NCBI RefSeq assembly: GCF_003369565.1
Contig: NZ_PIOD01000002.1
Coordinates: 62,001-126,000, forward strand
DNA length: 64,000 nt
Origin: Oceanobacillus chungangensis
Lineage (GTDB): Bacteria; Bacillota; Bacilli; Bacillales; Amphibacillaceae
Reading direction: 5' to 3'
In this document: in pieces, positions 8,705-16,920 of the stretch
Layout: every line of letters begins with the position of its first letter
Numbering within the stretch: position 1 is the stretch's first letter
Made by a program: the position numbers and the translations under genes
The notes under the pieces: generated by a model
The model's input: only the letters and a program-made list of their open reading frames with translations
What the model was told of the DNA's origin: nothing
Databases searched by the model: none

Positions 8705-8747
8705 GAGAAGATGCTAAAATCCTAATTTTTAGCGTCTTCTATTTTTA
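8705..8747 (+). terminator. Intrinsic terminator of the pilus operon
   Basis: AGAAGATGCTAAAA pairs with TTTTAGCGTCTTCT (14 bp with one G-U) around a short loop and is followed by a T-run. It marks the end of the pilus transcription unit. Confidence 0.85.
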
Positions 8748-8764
8748 ATGGATAAGTGTAAAAT

Positions 8765-8830
8765 CTCTTTCTTACTGCATAAATGCAATTAAGACTGTCA
8801 TCAGCAGGCTTAGTTAAGCATTAGTATTAT
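8765..8830 (+). repeat. Family A dispersed repeat, degenerate copy
   Basis: Contains TTTCTTACTGCATAA, then AAGACTGTCA and a TTAGTTAAGC segment. This is the same block order as the clear family A copies at 46838-46926 and 60206-60430, with many substitutions. It lies just after the pilus operon terminator. Confidence 0.5.
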
Positions 8831-8961
8831 TATATTGCTTTGTATACTTGATACTTCTCAATACAAGTACCATTTCTAAATATAGTACTAGATTTCACAA
8901 GCAATGTTCTTATTCCATACTGGCATTCATAAACTATTACAAAACGAAAGGGGCGCGTCTG

Positions 8962-9189
8962 ATGAGACACTATGCAATTCTGCGGCTGCTACTCGCAGCA
9001 TTTTTCCTATATTTCGCTTGGCCTTTCATTCCGAATGCAACGTCAACATTAGGTTTCGTCTTTTGGGGAATATGGCTGTTCTTCTTAGTTCTTGTTGTAG
9101 GTGCGAATTTAGCAACACTTTTACAAATGACAAGACCACCAGTTATGGAACAGGAGGAATTAAGAAGACGTCAACGCAATAAATATTGA
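8962..9189 (+). CDS. Small two-helix membrane protein of unknown function
   Basis: A 75-residue protein with two hydrophobic segments (about 3-24 and 28-53) and a short, strongly basic C-terminus, so probably an inner-membrane hairpin. I chose ATG 8962 because GAAAGGGG sits eight bases upstream; an open frame exists further upstream but lacks a ribosome binding site. The stop codon overlaps the -35 of the ytoI promoter. I do not recognise the family. It lies alone between the pilus cluster and ytoI. Confidence 0.6.
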   Translation: MRHYAILRLLLAAFFLYFAWPFIPNATSTLGFVFWGIWLFFLVLVVGANLATLLQMTRPPVMEQEELRRRQRNKY

Positions 9190-9246
9190 GTTTAATCGTT
9201 TTCAACTGTATAATTATGGACAAGATAATTAAGTAGTACAGTTGAA
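9186..9246 (+). promoter_or_regulatory. SigA promoter of ytoI flanked by a 10-bp inverted repeat
   Basis: TTGAGT (9186-9191), a 17-base spacer and TATAAT (9209-9214) form a near-consensus SigA promoter. TTCAACTGTA (9201-9210) and TACAGTTGAA (9237-9246) are perfect inverted repeats. One arm overlaps the -10 and the other lies about 20 bases past the predicted start, an operator-like arrangement. The YtoI protein has an N-terminal HTH, so autoregulation is a reasonable guess. Confidence 0.65.
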
Positions 9247-9261
9247 GGCTGGTGGGAATGG

Positions 9262-10569
9262 ATGGCAACAAAACATGAGCAAATAATCCAACATATCTGG
9301 TCATTAGAAGTTGGGCATAAAATTTCGGTACGACAAATTGCCAAAGATTTGAATGTCAGTGATGGGACGGCATACCGGGCAATCAAAGAAGCGGAAAATC
9401 AAGGGCTTGTTAGTTCGATTGATCGTGTCGGTACGATTCGGATTGAACGAAAGAAACGGGAGAATTTCGAGCATCTGACCTATGCGGAAGTCGTCAATAT
9501 TATTGATGGACAGGTATTGGGTGGGAAATCTGGACTCCATAAAACATTAACGAAATTTGTCATCGGTGCGATGGAAATCAAGGCGATGATGCGTTATACA
9601 GAGGCGAATTCATTATTAATTGTCGGAAATAGGGTTAATGCACATGAAGCTGCATTAAAGGCAGGTGCTGCTGTACTAATTACAGGTGGATTTGATACAA
9701 GTGCAGAGGTGAAACAGCTTGCAGATGAGAAGGAATTGCCAGTTATTTCGACAAGCTATGATAGTTTTACTGTTGCGTCAATGATTAACCGAGCTATCTA
9801 TGATCAGTTAATTAAAAAAGATATCGTATTCGTTGGCGACATTGCAACAACATTGGACGATACCTACTATTTGAATTCAAGTGATACCATTTTTCAGTGG
9901 AATATGTTAAATAAGAAGTCGGAGCATAGTCGTTTCCCTGTTGTCGATGAAAAGTTTCGTGTCGTCGGGATTGTATCAGCACGGGATATTGTTGGCAGGG
10001 ATGATCAAACGCCTGTGACGAAAGTAATGACAAAGAAGCCACTAGTCGTTACAGCGAAAACATCCCTTGCATCTGTTTCACATACGATGATTTGGGAAGG
10101 AATCGAAGTTATTCCGATTGTCGATCAAGATTCAAAGCTCCAAGGACTTGTTTCTAGACAGGATGTTCTAAAAGCATTGCAGCAAATGCAGCGCCAACCA
10201 CAGGTCGGGCAAACGATTGACGACCTTATTTCCACAAGTTTGGAAGAAGTGAGTGGAGAAGAGGATACGTATCAAACGGAAGTAACGCCACAAATGACGA
10301 ATCCACTGGGTACATTATCGTACGGTGTCTTCACTTCCATCATTTCCACTGCGAGTAGTCGGTTACTGATGAAGACGAAAAAGGCTGACCTTGTAATCGA
10401 GAATATAACAATCTACTTTAATAAGCCGGTACAAATCGAAAGTATCCTAACGATTAAACCGAAAATCCTTGACGTTGGTCGTGTTTATGCAAAAATCGAA
10501 GTTGATGTATTGATAAAACAGAAAATCGTCGGTAAAGGCCTCATTATGGCACAATTGATGAACCGATAA
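9262..10569 (+). CDS. ytoI: YtoI: HTH, DRTGG, CBS pair and hotdog-domain regulator-like protein
   Basis: A 435-residue multidomain protein, the B. subtilis YtoI family. In order: winged helix (about 1-65, with SVRQIAKDLNVSDGTAY), DRTGG domain (about 70-175), tandem CBS domains (about 185-310, with FPVVDEKFRVVGIVSARD and IPIVDQDSKLQGLVSRQD) and a C-terminal 4HBT hotdog domain (about 330-430). CBS pairs usually bind adenine nucleotides and hotdog folds often bind CoA esters, so it may be a nucleotide- or acyl-CoA-responsive DNA-binding protein. That function is inferred, not established. It has its own promoter and a terminator behind it. Confidence 0.9.
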   Translation: MATKHEQIIQHIWSLEVGHKISVRQIAKDLNVSDGTAYRAIKEAENQGLVSSIDRVGTIRIERKKRENFEHLTYAEVVNIIDGQVLGGKSGLHKTLTKFVIGAMEIKAMMRYTEANSLLIVGNRVNAHEAALKAGAAVLITGGFDTSAEVKQLADEKELPVISTSYDSFTVASMINRAIYDQLIKKDIVFVGDIATTLDDTYYLNSSDTIFQWNMLNKKSEHSRFPVVDEKFRVVGIVSARDIVGRDDQTPVTKVMTKKPLVVTAKTSLASVSHTMIWEGIEVIPIVDQDSKLQGLVSRQDVLKALQQMQRQPQVGQTIDDLISTSLEEVSGEEDTYQTEVTPQMTNPLGTLSYGVFTSIISTASSRLLMKTKKADLVIENITIYFNKPVQIESILTIKPKILDVGRVYAKIEVDVLIKQKIVGKGLIMAQLMNR

Positions 10570-10573
10570 TTGA

Positions 10574-10618
10574 CATAGAAAAAGCTGGTATCTTTATCAA
10601 TAGCCAGCTTTTTCTATG
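10574..10618. terminator. Bidirectional terminator between ytoI and ytpI
   Basis: CATAGAAAAAGCTGG and CCAGCTTTTTCTATG form a perfect 15-bp stem around a 15-base loop. A and T runs flank both sides, so it can serve ytoI on + and the converging ytpI on -. Confidence 0.85.
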
Positions 10619-10642
10619 TATCGTTTCTAAGGCTTTTCTAAT

Positions 10643-10939
10643 TTACTCCGCCGGATTCAATCGTTTCCACTCGCTCCGATAATGTTTTACCTCTCTGAAC
10701 CCTCGGTATAATTGTAATCCGCCAAAGAATATGAAGATGATACCAATGATTAAGGAAAAACGAGACAAATAGTATATGTATTGATTTACCCCGTAGAAGA
10801 AAATGAAGCTTCCAAGACAGATACGAGATTTTGCATTAAAGTAGCTTTGAATCAGTCCATCTTTACTCTTTACGATTGCAACCTTATAATATACATATAG
10901 CACAAGGGAAATAATAATAATAATTGGAAAAATAATCAT
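10643..10939 (-). CDS. ytpI: YtpI-like small membrane protein
   Basis: A 98-residue protein with three hydrophobic segments (about 2-20, 36-55, 58-78) and a polar tail. The LYVYYKV and LGSFIFFYGVNQ segments match the B. subtilis YtpI family, which neighbours ytoI and nrnA there too. The ATG is preceded by AGGAGAG on the minus strand. Function unknown. It is transcribed divergently from nrnA with about 105 bases between starts. Confidence 0.75.
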   Translation of the reverse strand: MIIFPIIIIISLVLYVYYKVAIVKSKDGLIQSYFNAKSRICLGSFIFFYGVNQYIYYLSRFSLIIGIIFIFFGGLQLYRGFREVKHYRSEWKRLNPAE

Positions 10940-11044
10940 GTAATCTCTCCTAAATTCAGTTAAGTCTTACTATTCTTATTGTACCGTTTTCCGACTGAAT
11001 TTGCGAGCATTACTGAATCTACTAAATGGTCAGGAGTTATAACC

Positions 11045-11986
11045 ATGTCAAAAGCTGAAATTATTGAAAATCTAAAACAATACGATACGATTATTATTCA
11101 TCGCCATGTTAGACCAGATCCTGATGCACTAGGATCACAGGTGGGACTGAAGGAAATTATTAAAGCATCATTCCCTAATAAATCGGTATACGCTGTTGGC
11201 GAGCAAGAGGCTTCACTTGAATTTTTGGCGAAAATGGATGTTATTGCGGATGAAAGCTATGAACAAGCACTTGTCATCGTCTGTGATACTGCCAATTCAC
11301 CACGAATTGACGATGAAAGATATCAATTAGGCAAGAAGTTAATCAAAATTGATCATCATCCTGTTGTGGACGAATATGGCGACGTTCGCTGGGAAAATAC
11401 CAATTCAAGTTCTGCAAGTGAAATGATTTATGAATTATATGAATACGGAAAGGATCAAGGACTGAAGATGAGCGATGAGGCTGCACGCTTACTTTATGGT
11501 GGGATTGTTGGTGACACAGGACGATTCATGTTCCCGAGTACAACGAAGAAAACCTTCCAATATGCAGCAGAACTCGTTACATATAATTTTGACCGCACGG
11601 AACTCTATAAAAACTTATATATGGAAAAAGATTCACTCTCAAGGCTGAAGGGTTATATTTTACAAAACTTCAAGCTCACTCCAGCGGGATCGTCGACAAT
11701 TAAGCTGCCGAAAGAAATACTAGAGAAATTTAATGTCACACCGAGAGATCCTGGGAAAATTATTAATGTACTTGGCGATGTCGAAGGGATTAAGGCATGG
11801 GCATTTTTCACGGAAGAAGACGATTCAATCCGCGTAAGCATTCGCTCAAAAGGACCAGTTATCAACCAATTAGCAGCGAAGTACAACGGTGGGGGCCACC
11901 CGCTAGCATCAGGTGCACAAGCTGCATCATGGAATGACGTGGACAATATCATTGCAGATTTAGAGGCACTGTGTAAGGAGAACTAA
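11045..11986 (+). CDS. nrnA: NrnA, bifunctional nanoRNase and pAp phosphatase (DHH/DHHA1)
   Basis: DHH-family phosphoesterase that degrades 2-5 nucleotide RNAs and dephosphorylates 3'-phosphoadenosine 5'-phosphate, using Mn2+. The chosen start, ATG 11045 behind CAGGAG, gives 313 residues, the length of B. subtilis NrnA. Metal-binding motifs: RPDPDALGS near residues 23-31, a central Asp in IVCDTANS, and DHHPVV near 105. The DHHA1 substrate-binding motif GGGHPLASGA is close to the C-terminus. It is followed by a strong hairpin terminator. Confidence 0.95.
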   Translation: MSKAEIIENLKQYDTIIIHRHVRPDPDALGSQVGLKEIIKASFPNKSVYAVGEQEASLEFLAKMDVIADESYEQALVIVCDTANSPRIDDERYQLGKKLIKIDHHPVVDEYGDVRWENTNSSSASEMIYELYEYGKDQGLKMSDEAARLLYGGIVGDTGRFMFPSTTKKTFQYAAELVTYNFDRTELYKNLYMEKDSLSRLKGYILQNFKLTPAGSSTIKLPKEILEKFNVTPRDPGKIINVLGDVEGIKAWAFFTEEDDSIRVSIRSKGPVINQLAAKYNGGGHPLASGAQAASWNDVDNIIADLEALCKEN

Positions 11987-12026
11987 AGATTTAGCTAAAT
12001 TTCTGCAGCATACAGTAGTCTCAACC

Positions 12027-12063
12027 GAAAAAGCTGATTTTATTATTGTGAAATCAGCTTTTT
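12027..12063. terminator. Bidirectional terminator between nrnA and ytrI
   Basis: AAAAAGCTGATTT pairs with AAATCAGCTTTTT around a ten-base loop, flanked by A and T runs. It lies between the converging nrnA and ytrI genes. Confidence 0.85.
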
Positions 12064-12064
12064 A

Positions 12065-12568
12065 TCAATCTGATAATTTAGTTTTCACTGTTATTTTTAC
12101 TGTTTGTGAAATTGTTAATTTCGTAATCTCGAAATAATACGTGAAGTCGTCGACCGTGAACCCTTTATTTTCAATGGTAGATACGAGCAGTTCTTCACTG
12201 CTATCGATAACGTAAATTGGCTCACCGATAATCGAATGAATAGCAGCTTTTATCATTTCCTCTAGCTGAAACGTAATTAGCCGATCTAATTTCAACTCGG
12301 CCCCATTCGAAATCTCTACTTCAATGGCTTGAACGGTTAATGATTGAGTAGACTTTTCACTTAAATCTTCTTTATCTTTTAGTAATGCTTCATTTTGGGC
12401 CTTTATTTTAGTCACCTGTGCTTGCAACTCATAATTCTCAGCAATCAGTTGCTCGTATTGGTAACCAAACATATACATTAATAGACAATAGGATAGGACT
12501 CCTCCAATCGCGGCACCGACGAGGAATCGTTGCCATGAAGGCTTTTTATGATATGGAGGAATATGCAT
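12065..12568 (-). CDS. ytrI: YtrI, sporulation membrane protein
   Basis: A 167-residue bitopic protein: one transmembrane helix (about 15-33), a coiled coil (about 38-72) and an extracytoplasmic C-terminal domain. The organisation and the pairing with ytrH match the SigE-dependent ytrHI operon of B. subtilis, needed for efficient sporulation. Its ATG overlaps the ytrH stop codon by one base. No sporulation promoter was identified with confidence. Confidence 0.85.
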   Translation of the reverse strand: MHIPPYHKKPSWQRFLVGAAIGGVLSYCLLMYMFGYQYEQLIAENYELQAQVTKIKAQNEALLKDKEDLSEKSTQSLTVQAIEVEISNGAELKLDRLITFQLEEMIKAAIHSIIGEPIYVIDSSEELLVSTIENKGFTVDDFTYYFEITKLTISQTVKITVKTKLSD

Positions 12569-12900
12569 TATTCAACTTCCCCTTGGATCAGCCATTCGAT
12601 TAATAGGATTGCTGTTTTCACGCCACCCATTGCTGATAATATCAGTAATACCTGTTTCAATAAGTCCATTGTCGTTCCCTCAAAAACACCCTTTTCAAAA
12701 TTGGCAATGGCATCAAAAGTACCTCCGATTGCCGCAACGATTGCCCAAATCCTTAGTCTGTTAGCAATGCGGCCAATTGCCGTCAGTGGTGCATTTCCTG
12801 TAATGAAATCACCAATACTTCCAATGATCGATCCACCAATGATTACGCCAAAGGCAATAAAAAAACAATGAATAAATGAAGCGAAGAAACGTTCCTCCAT
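12568..12900 (-). CDS. ytrH: YtrH, sporulation membrane protein
   Basis: A 110-residue integral membrane protein with three hydrophobic segments and the YtrH signature LRIWAIVAAIGGTFD near the middle. ATG at 12900 is preferred because GAGGAG lies about eleven bases upstream and it matches the family start MEERFF. An in-frame GTG at 12912 overlaps the ribosome binding region. It is the first gene of the ytrH-ytrI pair on the minus strand. Confidence 0.85.
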   Translation of the reverse strand: MEERFFASFIHCFFIAFGVIIGGSIIGSIGDFITGNAPLTAIGRIANRLRIWAIVAAIGGTFDAIANFEKGVFEGTTMDLLKQVLLILSAMGGVKTAILLIEWLIQGEVE

Positions 12901-13019
12901 CGCAATGCACACTCCTCAGTATCTATTCTCCACATTGTATGATTTGCTAGGACAAGATATGAAATTAAATTAGTAAACTACCGTATGCATGTTCTATCTT
13001 TATTGCTATAATGGAAATA

Positions 13020-13174
13020 ACAAAAGCGCAAGCGCCCGTTTAGCGACGTACGGACTGGACTGAACTGTAGGAGATAAAGGAAACACGAAGAGCGTTAGCG
13101 AATCAATGTTGATTTATGTACGAAGGTGAGGGAAGTCTCGCTAGTCGTTGGGCGCTGGAGCTGGACGTGGCCTC
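13020..13174 (+). repeat. Family C composite repeat, short copy
   Basis: Shares ordered blocks with the longer inverted copy at 52728-53037: AGCGCCCGTTT, GTACGGACTG, GTAGGAGATAAAGGAAACA, GGTGAGGGAAGTCTCGCTAG and CTGGACGTGGCC. GC-rich against its surroundings and non-coding. It fills most of the ytrH-dnaE intergenic region; a run of ten T's follows at about 13203-13212. Confidence 0.75.
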
Positions 13175-13246
13175 TCTTATCACGAGAATTAATATAGGAG
13201 ATTTTTTTTTATAGTCTCTTATTTAGTAGAGAAAAGGCGGGATATA

Positions 13247-16200
13247 ATGTCATATACACATTTACGAGTTAGAAGTGGCTATAGCCTGATGGATAGTACG
13301 ATTACAATTGAAAAATTAGTGAACCGTGCGAAAGAACTGCAGTTTAATGCGATTGCACTGACAGATGAGAATGTACTTTATGGTACGATTCCTTTTTATA
13401 AAGCATGTATGAAGGCCGGAATTAAGCCGATTATCGGCATGGTAACGAAGGTGATGATTGGTGATGAGGAGAATGAAATAGTTCTCCTTGCGAAAAATAA
13501 TCAGGGGTATGAGGCACTTGTCAAACTTAGTACAGACTTGCAATTGGGACAGCTTCATGCAATTGATTTCTTAGATTTGCACACTTATACAGATCATTTA
13601 ATATGTATTTTACCTGTTGCCGCCAATCAGACATTGGAAGGGTTGTTGCTTGACCATCCTTTCGAGCAAGCAGCGGCATATGTGGGCAGGTGGCAGGAGG
13701 CAACCTCGAATGGAGACTTTTATTTAGGTGTTCAAGCCAATGGAGATATAGAGCTGATACGTTCACTTAAAGCATTTTATGAGCAGTTTGAAATCTCTGT
13801 CGTTGCGATTAATGATGTTCGCTATTTAGATGAAAAAGATGCGATCGCATATGATTGTCTCCAGGCAATGAAGCATGGAAACCGCTGGGCGATGCAAGTA
13901 TCAGATCCGCGCAACAGGCAAAAACATTTACGATCGACAGACGAGATGGAAGCAAGCTTCGGTGATTTATGGCAAGAAGTGCTTCTGGAAACAGAAAAAA
14001 TAACTTCTCGCTGTCAAGTAACATTTGATTTTGACCAACGTCTATTACCCTCATTTCCTGTCCCAGATGGTTTAACCGCCAATGATTACTTAGAACAGCT
14101 TTGCAACGAAATGGTCGGAAAAAAATACGAAACAGTAACAGCTGAAGTCTCCGAACGATTAGCGTATGAGCTAGGTATTATCAAATCGATGAATTTTAGT
14201 GATTATTTCTTAATTGTTGCTGATTTTATTCACTATGCAAAAGAAAATCAAATTTTAGTCGGTCCTGGTCGTGGTTCGTCAGCGGGATCACTTGTTGCTT
14301 ATGTACTAGGAATAACCGATATCGATCCGATTCATTACCAATTATTATTTGAACGATTCTTGAATCCTGAACGACAAACGATGCCAGATATTGATATTGA
14401 TTTTGCCGATGAAAAGCGGGATATGGTGATTGATTATGTTCGAGAGAAATACGGAGTGGAACATGTCGCACAAATTATTACTTTCGGTACGTTTGCGACA
14501 AGGTCATTAATCCGCGAGCTGATAAAAACGATAGAAGTCGATGATCAGGAAGCGCGCTTTATTTTGAATGAGCTTCCTTCACAGACTGATAAAAAACTAA
14601 CTGAAATCATTAAAGATTCTGCTGATCTTCGCGAATTTATTAAAGCATCACCAAAGCTAAAAGTATTATTTACCGTCGCGATTAAACTAGAGGGAATTCC
14701 TCGGCATATTTCGACACATGCGGCAGGGGTTGTTATTAGTGAGAACCCATTAAGTGAGCATGTGCCGCTGACGATTGGATCAAACGAAACGCGTTTAACC
14801 CAATACACGATGACTGATTTGGAATCACTCGGGTTATTGAAAATTGATTTTTTAGGCCTGCGTAATTTAACGTTGCTTGAGAAAATAATCAAATCAATCC
14901 AACACACAGCGAATAAAAGTCTTACGCTACACTCGATTCCATTAGATGATGAAGCGACATATGCACTGTTGCGCAAAGGGCAAACAAATGGAGTCTTTCA
15001 GCTTGAATCGCAAGGGATGAAAGGGGTGCTAAAGACTTTGAGGCCGACATCATATGAAGATATTGTTGCGGTTAACGCGCTCTATCGTCCAGGTCCAATG
15101 GATTTTATCCCAACTTATATTGCAAGAAAGCATCGAAAAGAACAAGTAATATATCCACACCCAGATCTTGCACCGATTTTGGAAAAGACTTATGGAGTAT
15201 TGGTTTATCAGGAGCAAATTATGCAAATTGCCAATCGTATTGCAGGTTTTACTTTAGGAGAAGCGGATATATTACGACGTGCCGTAAGTAAAAAGAAGCA
15301 GGACGTAATGGCAGAACAGAAGGAAGCTTTTGTCAATGGCTGTCTGCAAAATGGTTATACGCTTCATGTTGCAGAGGAAATTTTTAGCTGGATTGTAAAA
15401 TTCGCGAATTATGGGTTTCCACGAAGCCATGCTGCCGCGTATAGTAAAATTTCCTATCAATTAAGTTATTTAAAAGCAAATTATCCAGCAAACTTCTTTG
15501 CAGAGTTATTAAGTACAGCACGGAATCAACAGGATAAACTAAGTATGTACTTCAAGGAGATGAAGGAGCAGGAACTAGCGCTTTTGCCGCCATCCATCAA
15601 TCACAGTTACGGAAAATACACTGTAGAGCGTCAACAAGTACGTATGGGTTTAGCCTCCATAAAAGGGGTCAGCAGTCAAACAATCAAGGAAATTATCCAC
15701 GTGCGGAAGCAGGGTAAATTTAAGAATCTATTTGATTTTTGCTTGCGAATTGATTTTAAACTAGTAAACCGGCAAACAATCGAAAATCTGATTATTGCTG
15801 GTGCATTTGACGAAACATATGCCAATCGTGCAGGTCTTTTAGCTTCGCTTGATCAAGCGATGGAACAAGGCGAGCTTTTTCGGGAATTCTCAGATCAGCC
15901 AAGTTTATTTAAAAATCAAATCGAACTTGAAGTGAATTATGTGGAAATAGAGGATTTCAGTATCTTTAAAAAGCTAGCAGATGAAAAGGAATTTCTCGGG
16001 ATGTATATTTCAAGTCATCCATTAAAGGAATATCGGTCACGTTTGCGAGCAAGTGGTTTTGTCACGCTCACAGATGCCGAAACCTTAGTAGGTAAAAAAA
16101 ATATCAAGGCTACAGCGATTATTCAACAAATAAAGCCCATTCGTACGAAGCGCGGTGAGTCCATGGCATTTATTACGGTAGGGGATGAAACGAGCGAGAT

Positions 16201-16591
16201 GGATGCTGTCGTTTTTCCAGATTTACACCGTGAAACGAGAAAATTTCTCGAGGAGGAATCACTCATTACGATTAAAGGGAAAATCGAATCGAGAAATAAT
16301 CGGGTCCAATGGATACTTGATGAAATCAAGCCTTTTGCTGCCGAGGAATTGTTAGAGCAATCGAGTCAGCGGTTGTTTATAAAGATGAAAAGTGCAAACA
16401 CGGAGGAATCTTTGGCAATAATTAAAAAGGTGGCACACCAATTTCCTGGAAGTGTTGCGATTATTATTTACCAGGAGGAAACAAAGCAAACCTACCAGCT
16501 TGCAGAGGACTACTATATTAATCCAACACGGGACGCGCTGGATAGTCTAAGAAACTATTTTGGAAAAGCAGATGTCGTCTTGCAAAAGTAG
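13247..16591 (+). CDS. dnaE: DnaE, DNA polymerase III alpha subunit (lagging-strand type)
   Basis: Replicative polymerase that extends RNA primers before handing over to PolC. At 1114 residues it is the size of B. subtilis DnaE. An N-terminal PHP domain (about 1-200) is followed by GPGRGSSAGSLVAY (about 342-355) and the catalytic PDIDIDF acidic motif near 380-386. Thumb/fingers and helix-hairpin-helix regions follow, then a C-terminal OB fold (about 945-1020) containing TKRGESMAFITVGD. There is no 3'-5' exonuclease insertion, so it is not PolC. AAAGGCGGG precedes ATG 13247. The upstream region holds a family C repeat. Confidence 0.97.
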   Translation: MSYTHLRVRSGYSLMDSTITIEKLVNRAKELQFNAIALTDENVLYGTIPFYKACMKAGIKPIIGMVTKVMIGDEENEIVLLAKNNQGYEALVKLSTDLQLGQLHAIDFLDLHTYTDHLICILPVAANQTLEGLLLDHPFEQAAAYVGRWQEATSNGDFYLGVQANGDIELIRSLKAFYEQFEISVVAINDVRYLDEKDAIAYDCLQAMKHGNRWAMQVSDPRNRQKHLRSTDEMEASFGDLWQEVLLETEKITSRCQVTFDFDQRLLPSFPVPDGLTANDYLEQLCNEMVGKKYETVTAEVSERLAYELGIIKSMNFSDYFLIVADFIHYAKENQILVGPGRGSSAGSLVAYVLGITDIDPIHYQLLFERFLNPERQTMPDIDIDFADEKRDMVIDYVREKYGVEHVAQIITFGTFATRSLIRELIKTIEVDDQEARFILNELPSQTDKKLTEIIKDSADLREFIKASPKLKVLFTVAIKLEGIPRHISTHAAGVVISENPLSEHVPLTIGSNETRLTQYTMTDLESLGLLKIDFLGLRNLTLLEKIIKSIQHTANKSLTLHSIPLDDEATYALLRKGQTNGVFQLESQGMKGVLKTLRPTSYEDIVAVNALYRPGPMDFIPTYIARKHRKEQVIYPHPDLAPILEKTYGVLVYQEQIMQIANRIAGFTLGEADILRRAVSKKKQDVMAEQKEAFVNGCLQNGYTLHVAEEIFSWIVKFANYGFPRSHAAAYSKISYQLSYLKANYPANFFAELLSTARNQQDKLSMYFKEMKEQELALLPPSINHSYGKYTVERQQVRMGLASIKGVSSQTIKEIIHVRKQGKFKNLFDFCLRIDFKLVNRQTIENLIIAGAFDETYANRAGLLASLDQAMEQGELFREFSDQPSLFKNQIELEVNYVEIEDFSIFKKLADEKEFLGMYISSHPLKEYRSRLRASGFVTLTDAETLVGKKNIKATAIIQQIKPIRTKRGESMAFITVGDETSEMDAVVFPDLHRETRKFLEEESLITIKGKIESRNNRVQWILDEIKPFAAEELLEQSSQRLFIKMKSANTEESLAIIKKVAHQFPGSVAIIIYQEETKQTYQLAEDYYINPTRDALDSLRNYFGKADVVLQK

Positions 16592-16606
16592 AAAAAAGAT
16601 CGATAC

Positions 16607-16634
16607 TTTACAGACTTGACGCATCTGATATAAT
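16607..16634 (+). promoter_or_regulatory. SigA promoter upstream of malic enzyme
   Basis: TTTACA (16607-16612), a 16-base spacer and TATAAT (16629-16634). The predicted start is near 16641, immediately before the palindrome at 16644-16664. The 5' leader to the malic enzyme ATG would be about 280 bases. Confidence 0.65.
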
Positions 16635-16643
16635 AGAGAAGTT

Positions 16644-16664
16644 ATAGGTGGTCTGACCACCTAT
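16644..16664 (+). promoter_or_regulatory. FadR/GntR-type operator palindrome
   Basis: ATAGGTGGTC-T-GACCACCTAT is a perfect 10-bp dyad around one central base. The core TGGTCTGACCA resembles known FadR/PdhR-subfamily operators. It begins a few bases after the predicted transcription start, an ideal repression site. The encoded FadR-type regulator lies one gene downstream. Confidence 0.65.
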
Positions 16665-16777
16665 TAATTGTGCATATAATTCGTCCGGTTTGTTGCTATT
16701 ATATTGAAATCGCGAAACCAAAAGCCAAAAGTGTATATTTAATAATAAGACAGATAAACGCTATAATTATTGCTCGA

Positions 16778-16791
16778 TAGTACTAGTACTA
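16778..16791. promoter_or_regulatory. 14-bp palindrome in malic enzyme leader
   Basis: TAGTACTAGTACTA is fully self-complementary. It lies 130 bases upstream of the malic enzyme gene, within the presumed transcript. No matching regulator is recognised; it may be chance in AT-rich sequence. Confidence 0.25.
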
Positions 16792-16920
16792 GGTCTACTT
16801 CATTATTGTTTAATACTAAAAAAATGGTACAATCGATAATATAAAATCTGTCAAACACATAGCTAAGCTGTTAATAATGCCTTAAAAAATCTACAGCTCA
16901 AGGGAGCGAATAGTAACAAA

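Noticed and set aside
16616-16634. TTGACG and TATAAT as a promoter pair
   Set aside because: The spacer is only seven bases; TTTACA at 16607 with a 16-base spacer is the workable -35.
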